This document shows, in pieces, positions 27,601 through 35,691 of a DNA stretch of 58,052 nt (position 1 is the stretch's first letter; each line of letters begins with the position of its first letter). This stretch comes from Treponema sp. Its GTDB lineage: Bacteria > Spirochaetota > Spirochaetia > Treponematales > Treponemataceae. The stretch lies in contig JAGCVK010000035.1 of the NCBI GenBank assembly GCA_017962415.1, positions 1 to 58,052 on the forward strand. Reading direction: 5' to 3'. The position numbers and the translations under genes were made by a program. Under the pieces are notes generated by a model. The model saw only the letters and a list, made by a program, of their open reading frames with translations. It was not told the origin of the DNA and did not search any database.

Positions 27601-30333
27601 ATGGACAAAGAAGAAACACAAACAACAGAAAATAAAAATGTAACGGTGGAAAAAAAATCGTCAAAAAAAATCAAAAAAGATAAAAAGAAACTGCCGCTTG
27701 GTTTGCGGTTGCTTCTTTTGCCACTAAAAATTTTATTAGTGCTTGTGGCAATAATTTTAGTTTGGTTTGTTTTCTGCCGAATTGACAGAACAAAGCCGGT
27801 GAATGCACTTCCGCCGGATTATGCAGTTTATCTTAGAACAGATAAAATTTGGGATACAGTTGAGCCGCTCATTGATTTGGACGCAACACTTATTGCATTA
27901 ACAACTCCGCAGCTTAAGCAATATCGCGACCCATTTTTGAACTTCAAAAAATCAAAACTTCGCCAGAATTTTATGGTAAAAATGGCACTTAAGAGGCGCC
28001 TTGACGCAGCGGTTTATCAGGTTAACACAAAAGGTAAAACAGAATTCGTTGCAGTTTTAGATGCCGGATTCTTAGCGGGAGCTACAAGACTTGTGCCGCT
28101 TTTATTGCCACATATAAAATCGCTTGCCGATCAGGTTGAACTTTGCCAAAACAGTCACGGAAAATATTATAAATTGCAGGATTCAGGTTATTTTGTAATT
28201 CATAAAAATCTTATAATTTTTGCGTCAAAACCTGCACTTCTTGAGCAGGCTATGAATTATAAAAATAGCGCTTGGCATTCAAAAGCTGTAATTGCAGCAA
28301 TGAACGCAAGATTGCGCGACCCGCTTAGAATTATTGCAGACAGCAAAAATCTTATGAATCTTTTGGCAGAAGGCGCAGATAGCCCTTATTTGCTTACAAT
28401 TATTGATTCTTTATCAAAAGAAGAATTTACAAGCGTTAATTTTAGAATCACAGAAAACGAACTTAATTTTTCTTTGAATTTGCCGCTTGAACTGGATTCG
28501 GTAAATGAAAATCAGCCGGTAATTCGTTTGTTAAAACGTAATTCAAAAGTTCCGGCTTTGCTTCCAAAATTGCCGGAAGATGTTCAGTATTACACACTTT
28601 TTAGCGCAGGTTCTCTTTCTGATTTGATTGATGCCGCAATGGTAATTCTTCCGCCTGAAAAGAATTTTAAGGAAACTTGGAATAAAGCGGATTCAGTTGC
28701 AAAAATGATTTTGAGCAAAAATCTTGAAGAGCTTTTGTTCTCTTGGACAGCAGATGAATTTGCAGTTTTCGGAATTGAAGGAAAAGCCGAGCCAGTTCTT
28801 GGAATCAAAGTTTCAAGCGAATCAAAACGCCGCGAAATTTTTGATATGATTTTTTCTTCATTCATAATTCAGGAAAACGACAGTCTTTTGGTTGACGGCG
28901 TTCGCCTTCCTTGCATTGAACTTCCGTCTTTCTTGCTTAGCATTACAAAAGCCTTAGGAATTAATGTTCCAAAGCCATATTATCTTGTAAAAGATGATTT
29001 TATTTATTTTTCAAAATCGCCTGAAAATCTGATTGCAATAAATTCAACTTCTAAGTCTAAAAAACTTTCTGCCAGCGAAAACTGGAAGCGCGTTTCTTCA
29101 AAGCATTCTGCTGTAAGTACAGTTTCGCTTTATTACAATCTCGAGCGCAGCATTCCTTTCTTTGTACGAGGAAATTCTGCAGTTTCAAAAATTCTGGCCC
29201 TTTATAATTCTGGCCGCTTTGATTTTAGAATTGATAACGGAACTCTCACAATGCAGCTTCAGGCTTCTTCTTTGGAACCTGAATCTTCAAGATACATTCC
29301 AGGCTTCCCAATTTCGCTTGAGCGAAAATCTAATGCGGTTCTTGTAAAATCAAATCTTAAAAAGAGCAATTTGATTTTCTGGACGGAAAAAGATTCAACA
29401 ATTAATTCTATGGATTGTTCAACTTTTGAGCGCCAAAAAACAAAATTCTCTGAAATTGCATATATTTTAGCTGCTTCAGAAAGTACAGCAAAATCAACTG
29501 GCGGCGAACTTTGGGCGCTTACTTCTAGCGGAATTGTTTACCTTTTGGATTCAAAATTAGAGCCGGTTTCAAACTTCCCGATTTTGACAGGAATTGTGCC
29601 AACTTGTGCGCCGTTTATTTATAAAGATTCTTTTGGACTTGCTGATAACGAAGGTGTGCTTCATCTTGTAAATGGTTCTGGAAATGTAAGTTTAGTAGAA
29701 ACTGGCGTTGATGATGCAATAAGATCTTCACCAAGCGTAAATGGTGATATTCTTGCATTCTACGAAAAAGGCTTCTTTGGTGGAATTCACGTTTATAAGA
29801 ATCTTGAGGCAAAATTCAGCGAGCCTTTGGAACTTGACGGAATTGCTTACGGTTCTCCGTGTGTATTTACAATTTCTGGCAAACAGTATATTGCAATGAT
29901 TACACAAGCTGGTCTTCTTTATGTTTATGATTTTGAAGGAAATATTTTGCCAAACTTCCCGGTTGAACTTGAAGGTATTTTCTATTTGAACGTAAAAGCT
30001 GCTGACAAATATTTGTTTGCCCTTTCTGCCGAAGGCGAACTTTATAGAGTTGATATGAAAGGTGAATCAACCAGCGTAAAGATTCCATACTTTACTGCAA
30101 AATCTGGAAATTTAACTGTTTACAATTATAATGGTTCTGGCCCAGATGAGATTTTTGTTTCTGGCGAAGGAAATTCTTTGTACGGCTTTAATTCTTCTCT
30201 TGAACTTTTGCCGACATTCCCAGTTCCAGGCTACGGAAATCCGGTATTTATGGATTTGAATGGTGATAACAAAAAAGATTGTCTTACAATCACCTTTGAT
30301 AATACAATTTCTGCGGCAAATGTATTAAAATAA
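27601..30333 (+). CDS. Membrane-anchored propeller-like protein of unknown function
   Basis: I do not recognise a named family. The 910-residue protein has a lysine-rich cytosolic N terminus (20-36), one transmembrane helix (about 38-57) and a large outside part. Residues 60-590 resemble DUF3352-like proteins (PPDYAVYLRTDKIWD near 72). Residues 590-910 form repeated short strands with PQQ/quinoprotein-like spacing (GELWALTSSGIVYLLDSKLE, then GLLYVYDFEGNILPNFPVEL) and end with the calcium-type FG-GAP loop DLNGDNKKD. ATG 27601 is chosen over a TTG at 27556, which would put extra residues inside the leader stem; the ribosome site is weak (AAAGAAG). The TPR lipoprotein follows by 34 bases and probably works with it in the envelope. 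Confidence 0.7.
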   Translation: MDKEETQTTENKNVTVEKKSSKKIKKDKKKLPLGLRLLLLPLKILLVLVAIILVWFVFCRIDRTKPVNALPPDYAVYLRTDKIWDTVEPLIDLDATLIALTTPQLKQYRDPFLNFKKSKLRQNFMVKMALKRRLDAAVYQVNTKGKTEFVAVLDAGFLAGATRLVPLLLPHIKSLADQVELCQNSHGKYYKLQDSGYFVIHKNLIIFASKPALLEQAMNYKNSAWHSKAVIAAMNARLRDPLRIIADSKNLMNLLAEGADSPYLLTIIDSLSKEEFTSVNFRITENELNFSLNLPLELDSVNENQPVIRLLKRNSKVPALLPKLPEDVQYYTLFSAGSLSDLIDAAMVILPPEKNFKETWNKADSVAKMILSKNLEELLFSWTADEFAVFGIEGKAEPVLGIKVSSESKRREIFDMIFSSFIIQENDSLLVDGVRLPCIELPSFLLSITKALGINVPKPYYLVKDDFIYFSKSPENLIAINSTSKSKKLSASENWKRVSSKHSAVSTVSLYYNLERSIPFFVRGNSAVSKILALYNSGRFDFRIDNGTLTMQLQASSLEPESSRYIPGFPISLERKSNAVLVKSNLKKSNLIFWTEKDSTINSMDCSTFERQKTKFSEIAYILAASESTAKSTGGELWALTSSGIVYLLDSKLEPVSNFPILTGIVPTCAPFIYKDSFGLADNEGVLHLVNGSGNVSLVETGVDDAIRSSPSVNGDILAFYEKGFFGGIHVYKNLEAKFSEPLELDGIAYGSPCVFTISGKQYIAMITQAGLLYVYDFEGNILPNFPVELEGIFYLNVKAADKYLFALSAEGELYRVDMKGESTSVKIPYFTAKSGNLTVYNYNGSGPDEIFVSGEGNSLYGFNSSLELLPTFPVPGYGNPVFMDLNGDNKKDCLTITFDNTISAANVLK

Positions 30334-30367
30334 AGAATATTTTTTACGAATATCTTTTGGGGGAAAT

Positions 30368-31531
30368 ATGAAAAAGATTCGTCTTGTGTTTGCTTCAATC
30401 GCCTTGATTGCGGCGACACTTTGTTCATCTTCTTGTGCAACGCTTCAGCAGGACGTATTTACGTCCAGCGAAGAAAACAGTTTTATTTATAGCTCTATAG
30501 AAGTTTATGAAAATCAGTTTATAAAACTTGATGCACAAAATTGTCTTGAATCACAAGCGCCAGTTGCGGAAGTTAATAAATTGCTTTCTGAAATTGCCAC
30601 TTATAAATCAACTACAAAGGTTACAGAGCCGTTTCTTTTGGCGCGTTTAAGAGCGTTTGAAGGACTTTTGTATAAAATGCTTGGCAAAACTAAAGAAGCG
30701 GCAACTGCTTTGCAGGAAGCAAAAGGTCATCAAAAAGGCGACCGATATGTTCAGTTGCTTTCTAGCCGAATGGAAAAAACTTTAGAGGCAAGCCTTGCGC
30801 AAATTGAAAGTGTTCTTGCAGTAGATTCGCGAAATGCTGTTCTTCAGCTTGAAAAAGCAAAGATTTACTACAAAACAAATAAGTTTGCAGAAGCTATTGC
30901 TGCAATGGACAATGCTTTTATTCTTTTTGATTCAGAAGGTTCAAAAGATTACCGCGAAGCCTATAGTGAGCTCCGCGCAAACGCCTGGGAAATGAACAAA
31001 ATCACCGAGGCGGGCGACGTTACCGTTTTAGATGGCACAAATCTCCAGCAGGAACTTACAGTAGAAAAACTTGTTGAACTTACTGTTGAAAACACAACAC
31101 TTTTGGACAATTACAAATCTACAAAGAAACAAAAAGCTTCGGTTCTCGTTTCTGCGCTTGAAAAAGGCGGTTATTTTTCGGCTCCCGTTGATGCTTCAAA
31201 TCAGGAGTTGAGCTCTGCCGATATTTTGGGAAATAATCCGAATGTGTTAAATCAAAAATTGAACCGAAAACTTTGTGCTCGTTTTATTTGGAATGCTTAC
31301 ATCAAAAAAACTGGCAATTTGAAAATGCTTGCGCGCTATTCAGAAAAATACCAAAAAACTGGCCGAAACAGCCCGATTGCCGATGTTTCAATTGATGATA
31401 AAGATTTTGACGCTGTTCTTGGCGTAATCGAAAACGAGTTTATGGAGCTTCCAGATGGCCGAAACTTTTTACCAGAAGATTCTGTAACAAATCTTCAGTT
31501 TTTAACCTGGATAAAAAAGGCTGATAAATAA
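30368..31531 (+). CDS. TPR-like lipoprotein
   Basis: A 387-residue probable lipoprotein: signal peptide with a relaxed spirochaete-type lipobox ending in SSSC (cysteine near 23). Residues 75-200 are helical with tetratricopeptide spacing (AFEGLLYKMLGKTKEAATAL, then LEKAKIYYKTNKFAEAIAAM). The C-terminal 160 residues are not recognised; a helical segment with ARFIWNAYIKKTGNLKMLARY is suggestive of an S-layer- or peptidoglycan-facing domain but unsupported. GGGGGA precedes the start. It follows the propeller protein in the same transcription unit. Confidence 0.75.
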   Translation: MKKIRLVFASIALIAATLCSSSCATLQQDVFTSSEENSFIYSSIEVYENQFIKLDAQNCLESQAPVAEVNKLLSEIATYKSTTKVTEPFLLARLRAFEGLLYKMLGKTKEAATALQEAKGHQKGDRYVQLLSSRMEKTLEASLAQIESVLAVDSRNAVLQLEKAKIYYKTNKFAEAIAAMDNAFILFDSEGSKDYREAYSELRANAWEMNKITEAGDVTVLDGTNLQQELTVEKLVELTVENTTLLDNYKSTKKQKASVLVSALEKGGYFSAPVDASNQELSSADILGNNPNVLNQKLNRKLCARFIWNAYIKKTGNLKMLARYSEKYQKTGRNSPIADVSIDDKDFDAVLGVIENEFMELPDGRNFLPEDSVTNLQFLTWIKKADK

Positions 31532-31571
31532 AAATTTTGCGATTTTTTAGAAAAAAATGATTTTTTTAACG

Positions 31572-31608
31572 AAATTTAGCAAAAAAAAAGTGAATTTTTG
31601 CTAAATTT
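31572..31608. promoter_or_regulatory. Perfect 14-bp inverted repeat next to the small-RNA promoter
   Basis: AAATTTAGCAAAAA/TTTTTGCTAAATTT (31572-31585/31595-31608), 9-base loop. It ends one base before the TTGACA of the small-RNA promoter. It may terminate the lipoprotein transcript, or be an operator. Confidence 0.5.
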
Positions 31609-31609
31609 G

Positions 31610-31741
31610 TTGACATTTTCTAAAACTCGCGATACTATAATTGAAGCTTGTAAATAAGCTGATAAACTCTCTCCGATGTCCAGCAACGCTGGACGGCAAG
31701 GTTCCCTTTTAGTGTTACTGTTTGGGAACCTTGTTTTTTTT
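31610..31741 (+). ncRNA. Candidate small RNA with its own promoter and terminator
   Basis: TTGACA (31610-31615), 17-base spacer, TACTAT (31633-31638; an overlapping TATAAT sits at 31636). The transcript should begin near 31646 and end in a perfect terminator CAAGGTTCCC/GGGAACCTTG (31697-31706/31724-31733) with eight T (31734-31741), about 95 nt. Inside are hairpins AGCTT/AAGCT (31645-31649/31656-31660) and GTCCAGC/GCTGGAC with a 3-base loop (31678-31684/31688-31694). No open reading frame of note. It does not show the conserved loop of SRP RNA, nor tmRNA, 6S or any riboswitch I know. Confidence 0.65.
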
Positions 31742-31837
31742 AACCCTTGTTCCAAAGCACTTGTTAAAAAGCAAAAAATCGTCAATTAAATAATTTCTGC
31801 ATTTACAAGCGCGTTTGATTTTTGCTTGTTTTTTTGT

Positions 31838-32485
31838 TTAAAACAAAAGCTTTTGGGCTAAATCAAAAGATTTAATGTAAAACGAGCTGAGTTCTTGAAG
31901 CTCTTTTTGATTTTGTTCGTTTTCATCAAAAATGGCTGCGGTTATAAAATTGTCATTTTTTGCGGTTTTTATTGCGTGAAGCGAATCTTCAAAAACAATT
32001 GTTGAATTTCTGTCTGAATCACAAAAGTTCATTGCTGCGCGAAAAATTTCTGGCGAATCTTTGCCGTTCTCAAAATCATTGCAAGAAAAAATATGGCAAA
32101 AAAAGTGTTCCATTTTGCAGCGTTTTAGCGCCGCGCTTACAAGCGTTTTGTCGGACGCAGTTGCAATGCACATTTTTACGCGTTTTTGTTCCAGGTTGCA
32201 AAGAAAATCTAAAACGCCAGGTTTCGGCAAAATCTTATAAAAATACGAATCTTCAATGAGTTTTAGAATACCGCTTATAATTTGTTTTTGCGAAAAATCG
32301 AGCGAATATTCAGCTTTTAAAAAATCTGCACCTTGAGAAAGACTCATTGTGCGTAAACTTTCGTTTAAAGATTTTTTTGCTGTGATTCCAAGTGTTTTTA
32401 AGTAATTTTCGCCAAGATTTTTCCAAACCGGCATAGAATCAAAAAGTGTTCCGTCAAAATCAAAAATTGCGCAATTAAAAATCAT
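31838..32485 (-). CDS. HAD-family phosphatase, beta-phosphoglucomutase-like
   Basis: A 215-residue HAD hydrolase with a helical C1 cap. Motif I is CAIFDFDGTLFDS (6-18) with both catalytic aspartates, motif II IATASDK near 108, motif III lysine in the GKDSPEIF region near 145, and motif IV IVFEDSLHAIKTAK near 165. Sugar-phosphate phosphatases and beta-phosphoglucomutases share this set; the substrate is not fixed by sequence. The start at 32485 gives the canonical short N terminus; longer frames upstream lie inside the next gene. It follows the GGDEF-EAL gene by 11 bases and may be co-transcribed with it. Confidence 0.85.
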   Translation of the reverse strand: MIFNCAIFDFDGTLFDSMPVWKNLGENYLKTLGITAKKSLNESLRTMSLSQGADFLKAEYSLDFSQKQIISGILKLIEDSYFYKILPKPGVLDFLCNLEQKRVKMCIATASDKTLVSAALKRCKMEHFFCHIFSCNDFENGKDSPEIFRAAMNFCDSDRNSTIVFEDSLHAIKTAKNDNFITAAIFDENEQNQKELQELSSFYIKSFDLAQKLLF

Positions 32486-32496
32486 AAGGTTCCAAA

Positions 32497-35421
32497 CTAA
32501 AATTTTTGTGCGGAACTTAAAACGGCTTTTTTTATAACATCTTCGGGGTTTGCGTAGCGGTGCGGCTGCTTTGTGCAAACTTTTGTGCCTTTGCCTTTTT
32601 GGCTTGTGATTTCGATTGTTCCGCCCATAAGTTCCATAAGTCGGTTTACAAGATTCAGACCAAGTCCGGAACTTGCAATTTTGGCATTAATTTCATTGGC
32701 TTCACGTGTAAAAGTTTTGCAGGCGTGCGGAATAAATTCTTTTGACATTCCAATTCCGTTGTCTTCGCAAATAAATTCCATTGTGCATTCTTTGCCATTT
32801 TTGCAAGGCGTTTGTTTTAAACCAAATCTGATTGTGCCGCCAACCGGTGTGTATTTTACTGCATTTTGCAAAATATTTAAAACAACATCAACTGTGTGGC
32901 GCAAATCCTGGTAAATATATGGATATTGAATTTCAGACCAGGATTCGAGTTTGATTTTTTTTCTTTTTGCAGCTTCTTCAACTAAAGCGGCGGTTTGTTC
33001 AAGTGCGTTAGAAACATCGGTTGCGATTTCGTGCAATTTGATTTCGCCGCTGTCTAAGCGTGCAATTTCAAGAATATTATTTACAAAGGCTAAAAGATTT
33101 TCTTCGGCCTGGAATGCGCGCTGAGCATTTTCGCAAACAATTTTTTTGTTTTCGGCATTTTCTTCGATTTTGCGCGTGTAACGAATTATTGTTTGCATTG
33201 AAGGAAGAATGTCGCGCGCAATATTATACATAAAAATATTTTTGGCCTTGTTTGCATTATCAGAATATTCAAGGCTGCGTTTTTTATTTATGATTTGAAG
33301 CGCTTCGTTTTCAAGGCGCGCTTTTTGGCGCTGTTCTTCTGTAATGTCGTTTAGAAAAACGTAAAAAAGGCTTCCGTGCTTTTTTGTGTTTACGAGTCTT
33401 CCAAGCGCGCTTACATATTTTAGCTTGCCTTTTTTATCAATTATTCTGTATTCAACAAAGTAAAATTCATTTTGATCGCTAATTTGATTTTCTATGCTAA
33501 GCAAAATTGCGTCTAAATCTTTTTCGTAAACAATTCCGCGAAATGAATTTCCTGTTTTTTGGCGGAATTCTTCTGCGGTTTCGTAGCCAAGCATATTTAA
33601 AAGTTCGCGATTAAACGAAATGATTTCAAGATTTTCGTCAAAATGGTAAGTAAGAAATCCGCCAGGAATTCCTTCTGCAATAACATTTGCTGCCATTAGC
33701 ATTGATTCGGTTAAAGATTGAACTTCTTTGTCTTTTTTTTGCTGAATTTCGATTTTTCCGCAAGACATTACGGTTGTTTTTTTCAAATATGATTCAAATT
33801 GTTTGATTGGAAGCGCCTGTGAAAAATAAAATCCCTGAATATAATCGCAGCCAAGAGATTTTAAAATGCCAAACTGCTCAAGTGTTTCAACGCCTTCTGC
33901 AACTGTAAGCAGTTTCATTCTGTGCGCCATTTTGATAATACTTTCGATAATAATTTCGTTGTCTTTTATATTGCGAATAAAACTTATGTCGAGCTTTAGA
34001 ATATTCAGCGGGAATCTTGAAAGCAAGCCCAAAGATGAATAGCCGGCACCAAAATCGTCCATTTCAATCATAAAACCAAGACTTCGAGCTTTATTCAAAA
34101 TATTTATGATTACTTCGAGATTTGCGGTGTAAAGCGATTCTGTAACTTCCATATGCAAAAGTGAATGATCGATTTTGTAGCGGTCAATAAGTTTAAATTG
34201 ATTTTCGATATAATCAGGTTCAAAAAAATCAAGGCGCGAAATATTTATTGAAATTGGAACAATGGGAATTCCTTCGGCTTGCCAATGTAAAATGTCTTTG
34301 CAAACGCGTTCCAAAACAAAATTATCAAGTTTTGTGATAAAACCATTTCGTTCAAACAACGGAATAAACTGATTTGGCGACATAAATCCGTATTCTGGAT
34401 GATTCCAGCGGACAAGCGCTTCGGCGCCGCAGATTTTTTCGGTGATTGCTTCGTGTTTCGGCTGATAAAAAATCTGGAATTCTTCTTCGTTTAGCGCGCG
34501 CTCCATTGTTTCTGTGAGCCGCTGTTCGTTCAAAAGAAGGTTTTGTACCGAAGTTTCAAAAAACGCAATATCTTTTCCGTATTGGTCGCGGATTTCGCGA
34601 GTTGCAAGAAAAGCTCTGTCGCAGCAAATTACAGAAGTAAGCTCTGAATCTATTGGCGCATAAATTCCGGCTTTTGCAACTTGATGTGGAATTGGCGCCG
34701 AAAGAAGAATTGAATCTCTGATTTTGCTTAAGCGTTCAATGTTTATTTCGTGTTCATATTCAAAAAATAAAACGTATTGGTCGCCGCCAAAGCGGCCGGC
34801 AATGCCTTTTGTAAACCGTTCGTTTAGTTCTTTTCCTGTGTAAGCCAGAAATTCATTGCATTTTGATTCGCCGTACATTGAGTTTGATAATTTGAAATTA
34901 TTAAAATCAAAAGCAATAATGCAGAATTTTTTGTCTGGCGATTGCGCGCGCATTAGATTCATTTTGCGCAAAAAAGCCTGGCGGGTAAGAAGCCCGGTAA
35001 GTTCGTCGCGTTCAAGTTCAGAAATCAGGCGGTTTGCTTCTGAAAGTTTTAGTGCAGTTTTTAAGCGGTTAAGAATTCGTCTTTCGTTGAATGGCGATTT
35101 TAGAAAATCTAAAACTTCATAATCAAGAAGAAAATCTTCGGTTTTTTCATCTTCACAATCTGTGGTAATTAAAACCGGAAGTGATTCGCCTTCGGGAAGT
35201 TCTCGGATTTTTGGGAGCAAATCTTTTGCGGTTTCAATTTCAATCATAGCTTCAGAAATTTTTTCTGAATGATCTTTTATTAGCGAAAGAATTTCTTGTT
35301 TATTGGTTTTGTAGATTGCGTTGTATTTTTTTGAAACTATTGGTTCAAGGCTTTCAAAAATTTTGCCTGAATAATCAGCTATGAGGATTTTTTCTTTTAC
35401 TTTTTTAGATGACTCTTCCAA
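32497..35421 (-). CDS. REC-like / GGDEF / EAL / PAS / histidine-kinase-like hybrid with several dead sites
   Basis: A 974-residue soluble signalling protein, likely a c-di-GMP phosphodiesterase. Residues 1-125 resemble a receiver, but SEAMIEIETAK stands where the phosphoacceptor aspartate should be, while the lysine in DFLKSPF is kept. Residues 138-290 are a GGDEF domain whose active site is GGDQY (212-216), probably not a cyclase. The EAL domain (308-548) is intact: EAL in GAEALVRW, DDFGAGYSS and EGVET. A PAS domain follows (590-695). A HisKA-like helix aligns well, but the histidine position holds arginine (near 736, in NIARDILPSM); the ATPase domain (815-950) keeps NAVKYTP, DNGIGM and GLGLNLV. 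The start is TTG at 35421 with GGGGGA upstream; no ATG is available before residue 59. Confidence 0.85.
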   Translation of the reverse strand: MEESSKKVKEKILIADYSGKIFESLEPIVSKKYNAIYKTNKQEILSLIKDHSEKISEAMIEIETAKDLLPKIRELPEGESLPVLITTDCEDEKTEDFLLDYEVLDFLKSPFNERRILNRLKTALKLSEANRLISELERDELTGLLTRQAFLRKMNLMRAQSPDKKFCIIAFDFNNFKLSNSMYGESKCNEFLAYTGKELNERFTKGIAGRFGGDQYVLFFEYEHEINIERLSKIRDSILLSAPIPHQVAKAGIYAPIDSELTSVICCDRAFLATREIRDQYGKDIAFFETSVQNLLLNEQRLTETMERALNEEEFQIFYQPKHEAITEKICGAEALVRWNHPEYGFMSPNQFIPLFERNGFITKLDNFVLERVCKDILHWQAEGIPIVPISINISRLDFFEPDYIENQFKLIDRYKIDHSLLHMEVTESLYTANLEVIINILNKARSLGFMIEMDDFGAGYSSLGLLSRFPLNILKLDISFIRNIKDNEIIIESIIKMAHRMKLLTVAEGVETLEQFGILKSLGCDYIQGFYFSQALPIKQFESYLKKTTVMSCGKIEIQQKKDKEVQSLTESMLMAANVIAEGIPGGFLTYHFDENLEIISFNRELLNMLGYETAEEFRQKTGNSFRGIVYEKDLDAILLSIENQISDQNEFYFVEYRIIDKKGKLKYVSALGRLVNTKKHGSLFYVFLNDITEEQRQKARLENEALQIINKKRSLEYSDNANKAKNIFMYNIARDILPSMQTIIRYTRKIEENAENKKIVCENAQRAFQAEENLLAFVNNILEIARLDSGEIKLHEIATDVSNALEQTAALVEEAAKRKKIKLESWSEIQYPYIYQDLRHTVDVVLNILQNAVKYTPVGGTIRFGLKQTPCKNGKECTMEFICEDNGIGMSKEFIPHACKTFTREANEINAKIASSGLGLNLVNRLMELMGGTIEITSQKGKGTKVCTKQPHRYANPEDVIKKAVLSSAQKF

Positions 35422-35449
35422 ACTCTATTATCCCCCGATTCTATCTATT

Positions 35450-35477
35450 ATTATACCATAGATATTTTGTAACACAA
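35450..35477 (-). promoter_or_regulatory. Promoter of the GGDEF-EAL hybrid gene
   Basis: On the minus strand TTGTGT (35477-35472), 16-base spacer ending in TGG, then TATAAT (35455-35450), an extended -10 promoter. Confidence 0.6.
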
Positions 35478-35523
35478 TTATTTTTGTATATTATGAATCG
35501 AGGGCTAATTTGTTTGCAAAAAA

Positions 35524-35670
35524 TTAATTATTGCAATGGCAGTTTTTTCCGCACGAGCTGCAACCGCAACTGCATGCAGAATGTTTGCCGGAGCGTTTTG
35601 ATTTTATCATAGAAAAAATCACAGCAGCTATAATTGCAATTAAAATGATACTGACAATAATTGTTCCCAT
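35524..35670 (-). CDS. FeoB-associated Cys-rich membrane protein
   Basis: A 48-residue protein, too short for most gene callers. One N-terminal transmembrane helix (residues 3-21), then a basic turn and a cysteine cluster CSCGCSSCGKNCHC (33-46, seven cysteines). This layout is that of the small FeoB-associated family (Pfam FeoB_associated), whose members follow feoB in many anaerobes and may handle ferrous iron at the membrane. It starts 22 bases after the feoB stop with AGGAG upstream. Function beyond the association is unproven. Confidence 0.85.
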   Translation of the reverse strand: MGTIIVSIILIAIIAAVIFSMIKSKRSGKHSACSCGCSSCGKNCHCNN

Positions 35671-35691
35671 AAATCAAAATCTCCTGTTTTT

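Noticed and set aside
31643-31741. Small RNA read as SRP (4.5S) RNA, tmRNA, 6S RNA or a SAM/c-di-GMP riboswitch
   Set aside because: The conserved SRP apical loop, tmRNA tRNA-like ends, 6S long stem and the riboswitch core motifs are all missing; size alone fits SRP.
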